The position numbers and the translations under genes were made by a program. The notes under the pieces are model-generated. The model did not search any database. It was given only the letters and a program-made list of their open reading frames with translations, and was not told the origin of the DNA. A stretch of 64,000 bases of DNA from an uncultured Clostridia bacterium (GTDB taxonomy: Bacteria; Bacillota; Clostridia; Oscillospirales; Acutalibacteraceae): NCBI GenBank assembly GCA_937907605.1, contig CALCYI010000057.1, forward strand, positions 19,168-83,167, read 5' to 3'. How positions within the stretch are numbered: the stretch's first letter is position 1; each line of letters starts with the position of its first letter. This document shows positions 9,264 to 17,973 of this stretch, in pieces.

Positions 9264-12200
9264 ATGGACCCCCGCGCAGAAAAGCGCGATTAATGCACAA
9301 AACAGCAACATCCTCGTAAGCGCCGCCGCGGGCTCAGGCAAGACCGCGGTGCTCGTTGAGCGCGTAGTAAGAAGTATAACCTCAGACGTAAATCCCGTAC
9401 CGCTTGATAAGCTGCTTGTGGTTACCTTTACCAATGCTGCTGCCGCTGAAATGAAGTCGAGAATTTCAAAGGCGCTGAGCGATATTATCAAAAAACAGCC
9501 TAATAATACCAACGCCGTGCGTCAGCTTTCGCTTATTCCTTCTGCACAGATTTGTACTATCGATTCGTTTTGTATGAACCTCGTGCGCGAGAATTTCTTT
9601 AAGCTTGATATATCGCAGGATTTCAATATTCTTGATAATTCACAGCAGCTTTTGCTTGAGCAAAGCGCGGTTGAGGAAATAGTGGAGGAGCTTTATAAGG
9701 AAAACAGCCCGGAGTTCAAGTCGCTTGTTGAGCTTCTTTCTACCACAAAAAACGATGACGAGCTTATTAGTGCAATTAAGAGAATTAATACTTTTATCTC
9801 ATCACAGGCGTATCCGCTTGAATGGCTCAGCAGCGTAGGGGAGTTATATAATCCGAAATACGATATTGACTCAAGCCCTCTTAAAGCATACGCCGTATCC
9901 GAGGCGGAGTACCTGCTTTCATATATCCGTGACGTTATCATTTACGCAGGAACGCTCCTTGATGAATACGACGAGATGTATGAAAAGTATAATTCAATGC
10001 TTGAGGGCGACCTGAATACAGTAAATTCTCTGCTTTCAAGCCTTGATAAGAGCTGGGATGAAATACGTAGTTGCGTGTTCAATTCTGCCTTTGCTTCAAC
10101 TCCGAGGGCTAAAAACGGCTTTAATCCCGAATATAAAGAAAAGCTGCTCTCGCTAAGGAAAATATATAACGGTGCTGACGGTATTCTTAAGAAGAAAATA
10201 CTTCCTCTGTTTTCGGCAAGCGCTGAGGATATAAGAAAGGATAACGAATACCTTTATCCCGTATTCAAATCCCTTATTGATATTGTTAAGGAGTTTAATA
10301 CTAAGCTGCTTGAAAAGAAAAAGGAGCTTAATTCATACTCCTTTTCCGATATTGAGCATTTTGCAATACAGCTTCTTTTCTATTATGACGAAAATGGTAA
10401 CGCTGTCAGAACCGACTTAGCAAAGGAGCTCGAAGGCTCGTACTATGAAATTCTCGTAGACGAGTATCAGGATACCAACGCGGCACAGGATATGCTTTTT
10501 GAGATGCTCTCGAACGGGAAAAACAGGTTTATGGTCGGCGATGTTAAGCAGAGCATTTACCGCTTCCGCCTTGCGATGCCGTCGATTTTCAATGATAAAA
10601 AGAATACTTTTGAGCCGTATTCCGAGGAGAGTAAAAGCATAAATCAGAAAATCATTCTTGATAAAAACTTCCGCTCGAGGAAGGGAATATGCGATTTTAC
10701 TAACTTTGTTTTCTCAAGCCTTATGAGCAAAAGAGTAGGCGAGCTCGATTACACGGCTGAGGAATACCTCAATACAGGTGCGGATTATAGACCGAGTACC
10801 GTACCGTGCGCGCAGCTTAATATAATCGACACACCTGAGGGTGAGGATACCGATGAATATGAGGCACGGCAGGCAGCGTCGGAAATTCTCAGAAAAATTA
10901 ATGCTAAAGAACTGATTAAGGACGGCGATACCGAAAGGGAGATACGCTTTTCCGATTTTGCGGTGCTTCTGCGCTCTGCTAAAAAGGCTATGCCCGTATT
11001 TATAAAGGTATTTTCACAGTTCGGGATTCCCACGGTATCGAATAACAGGGTTAATCTCTTTGAAAATAACGAGGTTGCAATTCTGCTGTCTTTTCTCAGA
11101 GTTGTGGATAATCCCGTAAGGGATATACCCCTTCTTGCAACTTTAATGTCCGTGTTTTACGGCTATTCGCCCGATGATATTGCCCGAGCAAGAGTAAACT
11201 TTAAGGCGGATAATCTTTACTCCTCAATATGCAGGGATTCAGCCTTTGAGCGTTTTACTTTTGATTTGGAAAAATACCGCCGCTATGCTTCCTCAATGAG
11301 CGTTGAGGGCTTTATAAGGCAGCTTCTTAGCGAAACCTCGTATATGTCAATGATTGCCGCTATGGGTAATTTTGAGCAAAGGCGCCTCAATATAATGAAA
11401 TTCATTGATATTGCAAGGCTTTTCGATTCGGGCGAGAGTGTAGGACTCACGGCTTTTATACGCTATATTGACCGTATTATTGAGGCAAAGCTTGACGTGG
11501 AGAGCGCAGAGATCACGGGCTTTAGCGAGGACGCTGTTCAGATTATGTCCGTGCATAAATCCAAGGGGCTTGAATTTCCGGTTGTAATTCTCGCGGGGAG
11601 CGCACACAGATATAATTTTGACGATAACAGGGATTCCGTTCTGCTAAATCATACCCTCGGAATCGGGCTTAAGGTCAATAATGAGGAGGAGCTGTACAGG
11701 TATGAGTCGCTCCAGTTTTCGCTAATGAAAAGCATTAACCTTAAAGCCTCGATGAGCGAAAACCTGAGAGTCCTCTATGTTGCGATTACAAGGGCAAAGG
11801 AGCAGTTTATTGCATACGCGTCTTATAAAAAAGCTAACGAGCGTATCGTACAAATCGGTGAAAAGCTTATCAACGGCAGAATACCTGAGTTTACCGTTGA
11901 AAACACAAGGTGCGACGCCGATTTGCTTTTGATGTGCGCGCAGCTTTATAAAAGCTCAGAGGCTGATTTCGATTTTGACATTAAGCTTATTAGCTCTGAC
12001 GTAAGCGTTACCGAGGACGCGGAGAATACCGCTGCGCCCGACGAAAGGCTTATTGAAGATATACGTAATAAGCTTTCGTTTAAATATGAACGTCTCGGGC
12101 TTTCGGGCTTTTCGTCAAAGCGTACCGCCTCCTCGCTTGACAGTAAGGAGCAGAGCTTTAAGTATTTTGCAAAATCGAAGCCCGCCTTCCTTTCGGGAGA

Positions 12201-12702
12201 TACGCTTACGGGCGCTCAGAAGGGAACGGCAATGCATCTCTTTATGCAGTACTGCGACTATGAAAACGCAAAGACTGATTTGGATTCTGAGATTGAACGC
12301 ATAAAAGACGCGGGCTTTATTACAGAGCTCCAGGCTAAATCGCTTAACCGTAAGAAGCTGAGTAATCTCTTTAATTCCGCTTTTGCAAAAAGAATGTTCG
12401 AAAGCGACGGTATTTACCGTGAAATCAAGGTATCGAGCTTCGTTCCCGTAAACGAGCTTGAGGATACTCAGTATACCGATAAGGTGCTCGTACAGGGAAT
12501 TGCAGACTGTGTATTCGAGGAAAACGGCGAGCTCGTACTCGTGGATTATAAGACCGATTATGTTCAATGCGAGGAGGAGCTTCTTTCGCTTTACAGAAAG
12601 CAAATTGCGTTTTATAAATATGCAGTTTCAAAAACTCTCGGCAAGAACGTTAAAGAGGCAATGCTGTATTCCTTCTGTCTTGATAAGACTTGTAGTTATT
12701 AA
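9256..12702 (+). CDS. addA: ATP-dependent helicase/nuclease subunit AddA
   Basis: 1148-residue UvrD-like helicase plus C-terminal RecB-type nuclease. Motifs in order: Walker A AAAGSGKT (23-30), Walker B VDEYQDTNA (about 400), GDVKQSIYRFR (about 428), MSVHKSKGLEFP (about 763), LYVAITRAKEQ, and the nuclease motif LVLVDYKTDY near 1095. It is the partner of AddB, with which it overlaps; GGAGG precedes its ATG. It is the last gene of the run that starts upstream of the window. No terminator is obvious after it, and a fresh promoter begins 2 bases beyond its stop. Confidence 0.97.
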   Translation: MREWTPAQKSAINAQNSNILVSAAAGSGKTAVLVERVVRSITSDVNPVPLDKLLVVTFTNAAAAEMKSRISKALSDIIKKQPNNTNAVRQLSLIPSAQICTIDSFCMNLVRENFFKLDISQDFNILDNSQQLLLEQSAVEEIVEELYKENSPEFKSLVELLSTTKNDDELISAIKRINTFISSQAYPLEWLSSVGELYNPKYDIDSSPLKAYAVSEAEYLLSYIRDVIIYAGTLLDEYDEMYEKYNSMLEGDLNTVNSLLSSLDKSWDEIRSCVFNSAFASTPRAKNGFNPEYKEKLLSLRKIYNGADGILKKKILPLFSASAEDIRKDNEYLYPVFKSLIDIVKEFNTKLLEKKKELNSYSFSDIEHFAIQLLFYYDENGNAVRTDLAKELEGSYYEILVDEYQDTNAAQDMLFEMLSNGKNRFMVGDVKQSIYRFRLAMPSIFNDKKNTFEPYSEESKSINQKIILDKNFRSRKGICDFTNFVFSSLMSKRVGELDYTAEEYLNTGADYRPSTVPCAQLNIIDTPEGEDTDEYEARQAASEILRKINAKELIKDGDTEREIRFSDFAVLLRSAKKAMPVFIKVFSQFGIPTVSNNRVNLFENNEVAILLSFLRVVDNPVRDIPLLATLMSVFYGYSPDDIARARVNFKADNLYSSICRDSAFERFTFDLEKYRRYASSMSVEGFIRQLLSETSYMSMIAAMGNFEQRRLNIMKFIDIARLFDSGESVGLTAFIRYIDRIIEAKLDVESAEITGFSEDAVQIMSVHKSKGLEFPVVILAGSAHRYNFDDNRDSVLLNHTLGIGLKVNNEEELYRYESLQFSLMKSINLKASMSENLRVLYVAITRAKEQFIAYASYKKANERIVQIGEKLINGRIPEFTVENTRCDADLLLMCAQLYKSSEADFDFDIKLISSDVSVTEDAENTAAPDERLIEDIRNKLSFKYERLGLSGFSSKRTASSLDSKEQSFKYFAKSKPAFLSGDTLTGAQKGTAMHLFMQYCDYENAKTDLDSEIERIKDAGFITELQAKSLNRKKLSNLFNSAFAKRMFESDGIYREIKVSSFVPVNELEDTQYTDKVLVQGIADCVFEENGELVLVDYKTDYVQCEEELLSLYRKQIAFYKYAVSKTLGKNVKEAMLYSFCLDKTCSY

Positions 12703-12704
12703 TC

Positions 12705-12733
12705 TTTACAAATAATTCAAAATGTAGTATAAT
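12705..12733 (+). promoter_or_regulatory. sigma-A type promoter of the secreted-protein gene
   Basis: TTTACA, a 17-base spacer, then TATAAT, directly after the addA stop and about 32 bases before the next start. The spacer ends ATGTAG, giving ATGTAGTATAAT, the same 12-mer as in the promoter at 14943-14971. Confidence 0.75.
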
Positions 12734-12764
12734 ATATTAACAAATTATGAAATTTGGTGATTTT

Positions 12765-14891
12765 ATGAAAACCGCTAATAAGATAATTGCTATTTTAATT
12801 GCTTTTGTACTACTTTTTTCATCTGCCTTTTCTCTTACGGCTTACGCTGAGGAGCTGAGGTATTTTGAGCGCGGTATTCTTACCGACGGTACATATACGG
12901 CATACTACGTTATCGATAAGGATAATAAGGTGCTTTATATTACGGGCGACGGGAATAACCTTGCTTACACTCCTGATTATCCTGATGCCGATTCGGGACC
13001 CTTTGCGGGCAGAACGGATATTACGAGGATTGTTATTGAAGAGGACGTTGCAAGGGTAGGCGACTACGCGCTTTCGAATATGACAAAGGTTGATACGCTT
13101 GAGGTTCAGTCAAACCTTTTAAGCAGTAGCAGCAGTATGTCCTCAAAGGCAATGATTGGCTGTACGGGGCTCCGTCATATTCAGGGCGACAGCGCTCTTC
13201 TTTCAACCGACGTATTTTTAGACGTTGTTAAAGGTGCTCTTAATATCGCTTCGGGAAACTGGCTTAGCCTTATTGCAAACGGAGTAAGTATTATCAGTAC
13301 GGGCGTTAACGGCGACGATTCACTTGATAACGATACCGTTCACTGTATGGTTGACGACTATATCAATAACGGTAATAAAATCTTTCTCGGCGACTTAGAT
13401 GAAGCCAAAGAGGAGTACAATGAACGCCTTGCAAATCCGTGTTATTCAAATAATGCGTTTCATCATGATTATACCTCTGAGGTAACTACTCAGCCTACCT
13501 GTACCGCAGACGGTGTTGAAACCTATACCTGTTCCGTCTGCAACGATACGTATACCGTATCTGTCGACGCGCTCGGTCACGACTTTACCGACAGCGTGCT
13601 ATATCAGCCCTCCTGCTTTACCGAGGGAATTACAAAGCATTACTGCACACGCTGCGGTTTGGCGACCTATGATGCAATCGCCGCATTCGGGCATCATACC
13701 TACGACTTACTTGATTACGACGAAGTTAGCGATAAGTATACTAAGGTTTGCTCAGTATGTAACGACAGGAATACTCAGTTTGATAACGATACCTCTGCGC
13801 TGATATCGGCGGTAAGCTTTGCAAAGGGGCTTGATGAGGACGATTATTTAAACGATTCCTATTCACCGCTTCCTACGGCTATTGAACGTTACGTTGATCT
13901 TGACGAAAATGATTACCTCCAGTATCCGCAGGAGAAGATTGACGAAAAGACGGCTGAAATTCTTACGGTTATATCAGAGCTTGTGCCCGAGGTACAGCTT
14001 CATCTTATCTCAACCGTCGGCGGTACTCTTGAAGCTGAATGTGAAACCGTTAAGGCTTCGGCGGGCGGTAAAGAGGGACTCTATCATCTTGCTGTCGGAA
14101 CGCAGGTTAGTTTAACTGCGGTTTCGTACGACGGCAGCAGCTTTTACGGCTGGTATGATACAACTGACAGAAGATTTATTTCAACTGAGGAAACTTTTGT
14201 TTATACGGTTGGTTCGGACACAACGCTTAAGGCTGTTTTCAGACCTGCAGGCTACGCAAGGCTTGCCTTCGTTACAAGCGAGGATAATCAGCAATATTAT
14301 GCCCAATATATCAAAAGCACGGATTATTGGGATGGGGTTGCTTCGATTGAGAATATGCTTCCCGACGTTCCGCATAATTACGGTTATAACGACTATGCGT
14401 GGACGTTTGATGAGGATGAGGTTCTCGCCTCGCTCAGAAGCGGTAACGACGTGACTATATACAGCAGTAATGAAGCTGGCAATCCGAGCGCTGAGTATGA
14501 CAGCACGGGCGCTCCCGATGTTCCCGTACTTACGCTCAGTAAGGGTAACGATACGAATATTGACGGTACCGACGTAAACTATCTTGTTATGAATACCTCA
14601 AAGCTTAAGGCTGAGAAAGTTCAGGAAATCGGACTTTTGCTGTATTACAGGAAGAAGGATACGGGCTTTGACCCGTCAAGCGTTACCGTTGCGCTTAATA
14701 AGAAGAACTTAAGCTCTATATACGAGAAGCTCAATAATGATAACGAGTACGTTACGAGTCTGTCATATAAATTCAACGAATATAATATCGCCGTAAGGGG
14801 ATATGTAAATTATTACGGCGAAAACGGGAAAATATATACGTATTATTCAAATCAGATTAATATAACCGACGGCAACAGATTCGCTGAATAA
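12765..14891 (+). CDS. Secreted modular protein: BspA-type cap/LRR, Cys-pair repeats, InlB-like repeat, shared C-terminal module
   Basis: 708 residues. The start at 12765 is chosen over ATG 12747 because GGTGA lies just upstream and it gives a clean signal peptide ending near AYA (residue 28). Order: a BspA-type cap with about one leucine-rich repeat (residues 30-110); an unassigned stretch; two or three repeats of the pattern TC-x3-G-x5-C-x2-C (about 225-335); an InlB-like repeat with FYGWYDTTDR (about 412-495); and a C-terminal module ending NIAVRGYVNYYG...YYSNQINI. The minus-strand protein at 35136-38570 has the same modules in another order. No LPXTG motif or C-terminal membrane anchor is seen, so it is probably released or held non-covalently. 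Function unknown; adhesion or surface binding is inferred from the LRR and InlB modules. Confidence 0.8.
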   Translation: MKTANKIIAILIAFVLLFSSAFSLTAYAEELRYFERGILTDGTYTAYYVIDKDNKVLYITGDGNNLAYTPDYPDADSGPFAGRTDITRIVIEEDVARVGDYALSNMTKVDTLEVQSNLLSSSSSMSSKAMIGCTGLRHIQGDSALLSTDVFLDVVKGALNIASGNWLSLIANGVSIISTGVNGDDSLDNDTVHCMVDDYINNGNKIFLGDLDEAKEEYNERLANPCYSNNAFHHDYTSEVTTQPTCTADGVETYTCSVCNDTYTVSVDALGHDFTDSVLYQPSCFTEGITKHYCTRCGLATYDAIAAFGHHTYDLLDYDEVSDKYTKVCSVCNDRNTQFDNDTSALISAVSFAKGLDEDDYLNDSYSPLPTAIERYVDLDENDYLQYPQEKIDEKTAEILTVISELVPEVQLHLISTVGGTLEAECETVKASAGGKEGLYHLAVGTQVSLTAVSYDGSSFYGWYDTTDRRFISTEETFVYTVGSDTTLKAVFRPAGYARLAFVTSEDNQQYYAQYIKSTDYWDGVASIENMLPDVPHNYGYNDYAWTFDEDEVLASLRSGNDVTIYSSNEAGNPSAEYDSTGAPDVPVLTLSKGNDTNIDGTDVNYLVMNTSKLKAEKVQEIGLLLYYRKKDTGFDPSSVTVALNKKNLSSIYEKLNNDNEYVTSLSYKFNEYNIAVRGYVNYYGENGKIYTYYSNQINITDGNRFAE

Positions 14892-14900
14892 CAGTTTACT

Positions 14901-14936
14901 GCACGGAGTTAAATACTCCGTGCATATTTTATTTTT
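14901..14936 (+). terminator. Rho-independent terminator
   Basis: Nine-base perfect stem GCACGGAGT/ACTCCGTGC (14901-14909 with 14915-14923), a 5-base loop, then a T-rich run. It ends the transcript of the secreted protein. Confidence 0.88.
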
Positions 14937-14942
14937 TATATA

Positions 14943-14971
14943 TTGATTAAAAAATATTTATGTAGTATAAT
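14943..14971 (+). promoter_or_regulatory. sigma-A type promoter of the zinc-ribbon membrane protein gene
   Basis: TTGATT, a 17-base spacer, then TATAAT, 29 bases before the GTG start at 15001. Spacer end and -10 read ATGTAGTATAAT, identical to 12722-12733. Confidence 0.75.
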
Positions 14972-15000
14972 ACGAGCAACAAACAATATGGGGTGTAATT

Positions 15001-17499
15001 GTGGAAAAGTATTGCACTAAATGCGCATCAAAATGCGATGAGATAACAGGGCTTTGTCCAAAGTGCGACAGGGCTCAGCTTGAAGCGTTCCGCGAAATAC
15101 TTGCTCAAAGCGAAACGGAGAAAGAGGATATAGAGGTATCCGAACCCGTCGCTGCTATTGAGTCGGATGAGATAGACGAAATTCAATATAAAAATGTAAG
15201 CAGTGATTATTCTGAAAATGAAGAATATGATGAAGTTGATGACGTAGCCGACGAGGTTAAGCGTAACGGTATACTTGCGGTTATCGCGTCTTTTATCGCT
15301 ATTATTCTCATCGTTACCGTAATAATGCTCGGCGTTTCAAAGGGCTGGATTGGCGGTAAGGCTAAGCGCGCTCAGCTTAAATCTGCGTACTCCGCTTATC
15401 TTAATAATAAGTCGGTACCCGAGCACGGTATGTACGATTTATCCCATCCGAAGCAGTCCGTTGACGGTATTGTTGCCGCTAAGCAGCTTGACCTTAACAG
15501 CGATAATAATGATGAGTTTATTATCGCGTATTACGACAAAACCACGGATTCTATTGACTTTAAGCTCTCCTGCTATGAATATAACTCAAAGAGTCTTATT
15601 CAGGGCAGGAGCACAGAGAGCGACGGTACCGAGGGCGTTGAACTAAACGCAACGGTCACGGCGTTTTCCGTTCCCGATTATACGAGTAAAATTACGGATA
15701 CCGAAAGGGAACAGGGCGAGGTTTCGGTTTATACGGTTGAGAGTAAGAATAACTCGTATATCGCAGTAGAGCACCTTTCTTTTGATGAGGGCTGCGTTTA
15801 TGAAATGCACGTATTCACCGTTGACGGCGGCGTTTTCCGTGAGGTAGGTAATCTCTATTCCGACGATATTTCAAACGACGGAAGCATAATTGTATCAAGC
15901 TCGCTTTTGCCCTCCGATATTAAGATAGACAATAACGGCTTTAACGCCTCCTCGCTTGATTTCTGGGAGTATATTGAGGAGAGCTATAAGGACAGGTCGA
16001 TACTCTATATGTCCTCGGGCGACGGAAGCTTTAAGTACGATAATTACTATTCCTCGGCTGACGCGGCGGTAGAGGACTTTTCCTCTGCCTTCGGTATGAA
16101 GAAAAAGCAGTACATAAGCCGTGAAAACGAAAATTCAAGCCAGTTTGCCTTAATCCTTCCTAAAGAAGACAGTATGGTTCTCAGAAATCTCTATTACGTT
16201 AAAAACGCAGGGCTTGAGGACGAAGAGGAGGTCTGTGAGGCGAAGGATTATACCGATTATCTCTCGCTTCTCTACGCTGATAACCTCAGAATATATAACG
16301 AGGCTGCGGACAAGAATCAGGAAACGGCTGACGCCGAAAAGGAGCAGGCTGCAAAACAAAAAATCAGCGGCGATATTCAGTTCGGCGATATTGTAAGAAT
16401 ATCGAGCGATACTTACTACTGGAAATATAACGGTTCGAGCTTTGCCTCTAAGGGCGCCGAGGCGGGCGAATACGATTACAGAATATCCTCCGAAAACGAG
16501 CTTATATGCCGTGACGTGAACGGCGAGGAAAAGACCGTGCTTGAAGCAAACGGCGCAGGCGCGCTTGCAATAGCGGGCGGAAAGATATACTATCAGCGCG
16601 TTTCAAGCGGATATAATAACTATAGGATTTATTCGTGTTACCTCGACGGCAGTTATCCCTCTTATGTTGGCGAGGGTATGCTTTGCGGCGTTGTTCAAAA
16701 CGGCACATATGTAATATATTCCGCAACGGGCGACAGCAGAAAGTTCGATAATATTTACAGCATTAAGACCGATGATACGGAAAAATCCACCGTTGCTTAC
16801 GACGCGAGGTTCCTGTTTATAAGCGATGACAGGATTTACTATCAGGCGCAGGAGGAAAGCAGCGAGGACGCGAGAAAGGGAATGACCACTCTATGCTCGG
16901 TTAACGGTAACGGAAGCGGTAACAGAGCCGTATTCTATACCCAGTCCGATTTGTACGACGAGTCCGATTATGACGCAACGAGGACGCTTATAATCAATCC
17001 GTATGTGTTTAACGATTACGTATACTACGCTTACGGTAGCTATAAGGACAGCGGCGAATACAGGGGCGGCGCGCTCGTTAAGTGCGCTCTTGACGGAAGC
17101 GACGGCGAGGTCGTAGGTACGTCAAAGACCGATACGTTCACGCTCGATACTAAAGGCAACGTGTACTCAGCCGATGATGAAAAGTACGTTAACGGTTATA
17201 GCTTCTCAAACGGCGAAATGAGCGAGTATGACCCGCAAAGCGACACGGTTAACGTCCTCATTAAAAAGTCCGATTACGAGCCGTTCAGCCAGCTTTTACT
17301 CGGCGAGAAGGGTAATGATATACTTACCTTAAGATTTGCTGAAAAGGTCGGCGATAAGCTTTACTTCGCGCTCTGTGAGGGCGAATCCGATTCCGACGGC
17401 TTATATACTTATAAATCCTTCGCACTTTTTGAAAAGGATACTAAAGCAGGAAACACAACTCTGATTTACAGCACAAATAAAACAGAAAGTGAAGAATAA
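15001..17499 (+). CDS. Zinc-ribbon, single-TM exported protein with beta-propeller-like C-terminus
   Basis: 832 residues from a GTG start with GGGGTG 5 bases upstream. Residues 5-24 form a zinc ribbon (two CxxC pairs: CTKC, CPKC). An acidic linker follows, then one membrane helix near 85-107 (GILAVIASFIAIILIV), then about 720 exported residues, probably membrane-anchored with the zinc ribbon inside. The second half has repeated Tyr-rich strands such as IYYQRVS, RIYYQAQEE and YVYYAYGS, resembling DUF5050-type beta-propeller proteins. It has its own promoter between two secreted-protein genes. A signal-sensing or cell-surface role is possible but not shown. Confidence 0.7.
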   Translation: MEKYCTKCASKCDEITGLCPKCDRAQLEAFREILAQSETEKEDIEVSEPVAAIESDEIDEIQYKNVSSDYSENEEYDEVDDVADEVKRNGILAVIASFIAIILIVTVIMLGVSKGWIGGKAKRAQLKSAYSAYLNNKSVPEHGMYDLSHPKQSVDGIVAAKQLDLNSDNNDEFIIAYYDKTTDSIDFKLSCYEYNSKSLIQGRSTESDGTEGVELNATVTAFSVPDYTSKITDTEREQGEVSVYTVESKNNSYIAVEHLSFDEGCVYEMHVFTVDGGVFREVGNLYSDDISNDGSIIVSSSLLPSDIKIDNNGFNASSLDFWEYIEESYKDRSILYMSSGDGSFKYDNYYSSADAAVEDFSSAFGMKKKQYISRENENSSQFALILPKEDSMVLRNLYYVKNAGLEDEEEVCEAKDYTDYLSLLYADNLRIYNEAADKNQETADAEKEQAAKQKISGDIQFGDIVRISSDTYYWKYNGSSFASKGAEAGEYDYRISSENELICRDVNGEEKTVLEANGAGALAIAGGKIYYQRVSSGYNNYRIYSCYLDGSYPSYVGEGMLCGVVQNGTYVIYSATGDSRKFDNIYSIKTDDTEKSTVAYDARFLFISDDRIYYQAQEESSEDARKGMTTLCSVNGNGSGNRAVFYTQSDLYDESDYDATRTLIINPYVFNDYVYYAYGSYKDSGEYRGGALVKCALDGSDGEVVGTSKTDTFTLDTKGNVYSADDEKYVNGYSFSNGEMSEYDPQSDTVNVLIKKSDYEPFSQLLLGEKGNDILTLRFAEKVGDKLYFALCEGESDSDGLYTYKSFALFEKDTKAGNTTLIYSTNKTESEE

Positions 17500-17584
17500 A
17501 AAAGGGACAGCATAAGCAATTATGCTGACGGTAGGTACAAACGCTGAAATAATTAATTGAATAAAGTTTTTACGGATTAAAATA

Positions 17585-17613
17585 TTTACAAAAGTAATAT
17601 AATGTGATATGAT
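17585..17613 (+). promoter_or_regulatory. Promoter of a short unit in the 17500-17973 gene-free stretch
   Basis: TTTACA, a 17-base spacer, then TATGAT. The spacer end and -10 (ATGTGATATGAT) resemble the ATGTAGTATAAT cores upstream. A strong terminator ends at 17811, giving a predicted transcript of about 190 bases. Nothing else is seen between 17500 and 17584 apart from a weak 7-base hairpin. Confidence 0.6.
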
Positions 17614-17669
17614 ATTTATGAAAAGGTCAGCAATGTTTTAATAAAAAATGCTTGGAGGACTTGACAGAT

Positions 17670-17735
<66 letters not shown>

Positions 17736-17775
17736 TTCTGCCCTTTTCAAAATTCAATACACTTTTTCAAAATTT

Positions 17776-17811
17776 GGCGTAGTGCGTCCTCAGGCGCGCT
17801 ACGCCTTTTTT
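17776..17811 (+). terminator. Strong rho-independent terminator
   Basis: Eleven-base stem GGCGTAGTGCG/CGCGCTACGCC (17776-17786 with 17795-17805, one G-T pair), an 8-base loop, then six T. It ends the short unit that starts near 17620. Confidence 0.9.
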
Positions 17812-17813
17812 AC

Positions 17814-17939
17814 GCCTTCTCCTTGAGGAGAAGGGGGACCGCTTGCGGTGGATGAGGTGTAGCAGCAAAGTGGTGTAATATAAAATTGCCCACCTCATCA
17901 GTTTCGCTATGCTCAACAGCTTCCCCTAAAGGGGAAGCC
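17814..17939. repeat. MITE-like inverted-repeat element
   Basis: About 126 bases with imperfect terminal inverted repeats of about 46 bases. The left arm runs 17814-17859 and the right arm 17891-17939. Each arm starts with its own small palindrome (CTTCTCC-TTGA-GGAGAAG on the left; CTTCCCC-TAAA-GGGGAAG on the right), and the arms meet at GATGAGGTG/CACCTCATC. The 31-base middle has no coding potential. The layout resembles short dispersed repeats I recall from gut Firmicutes genomes; only one copy is in this window. It lies just upstream of an AT-rich secreted-protein gene. Confidence 0.6.
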
Positions 17940-17973
17940 TAATATAAAACAATAATATTTGGAGGATGATTTT

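Noticed and set aside
12115..12603. Minus-strand frame inside addA
   Set aside because: Antisense shadow over the conserved nuclease domain.
17506..17530. Terminator after the zinc-ribbon protein gene
   Set aside because: AGCATAA/TTATGCT is only 7 A/T-rich pairs and no T run follows.
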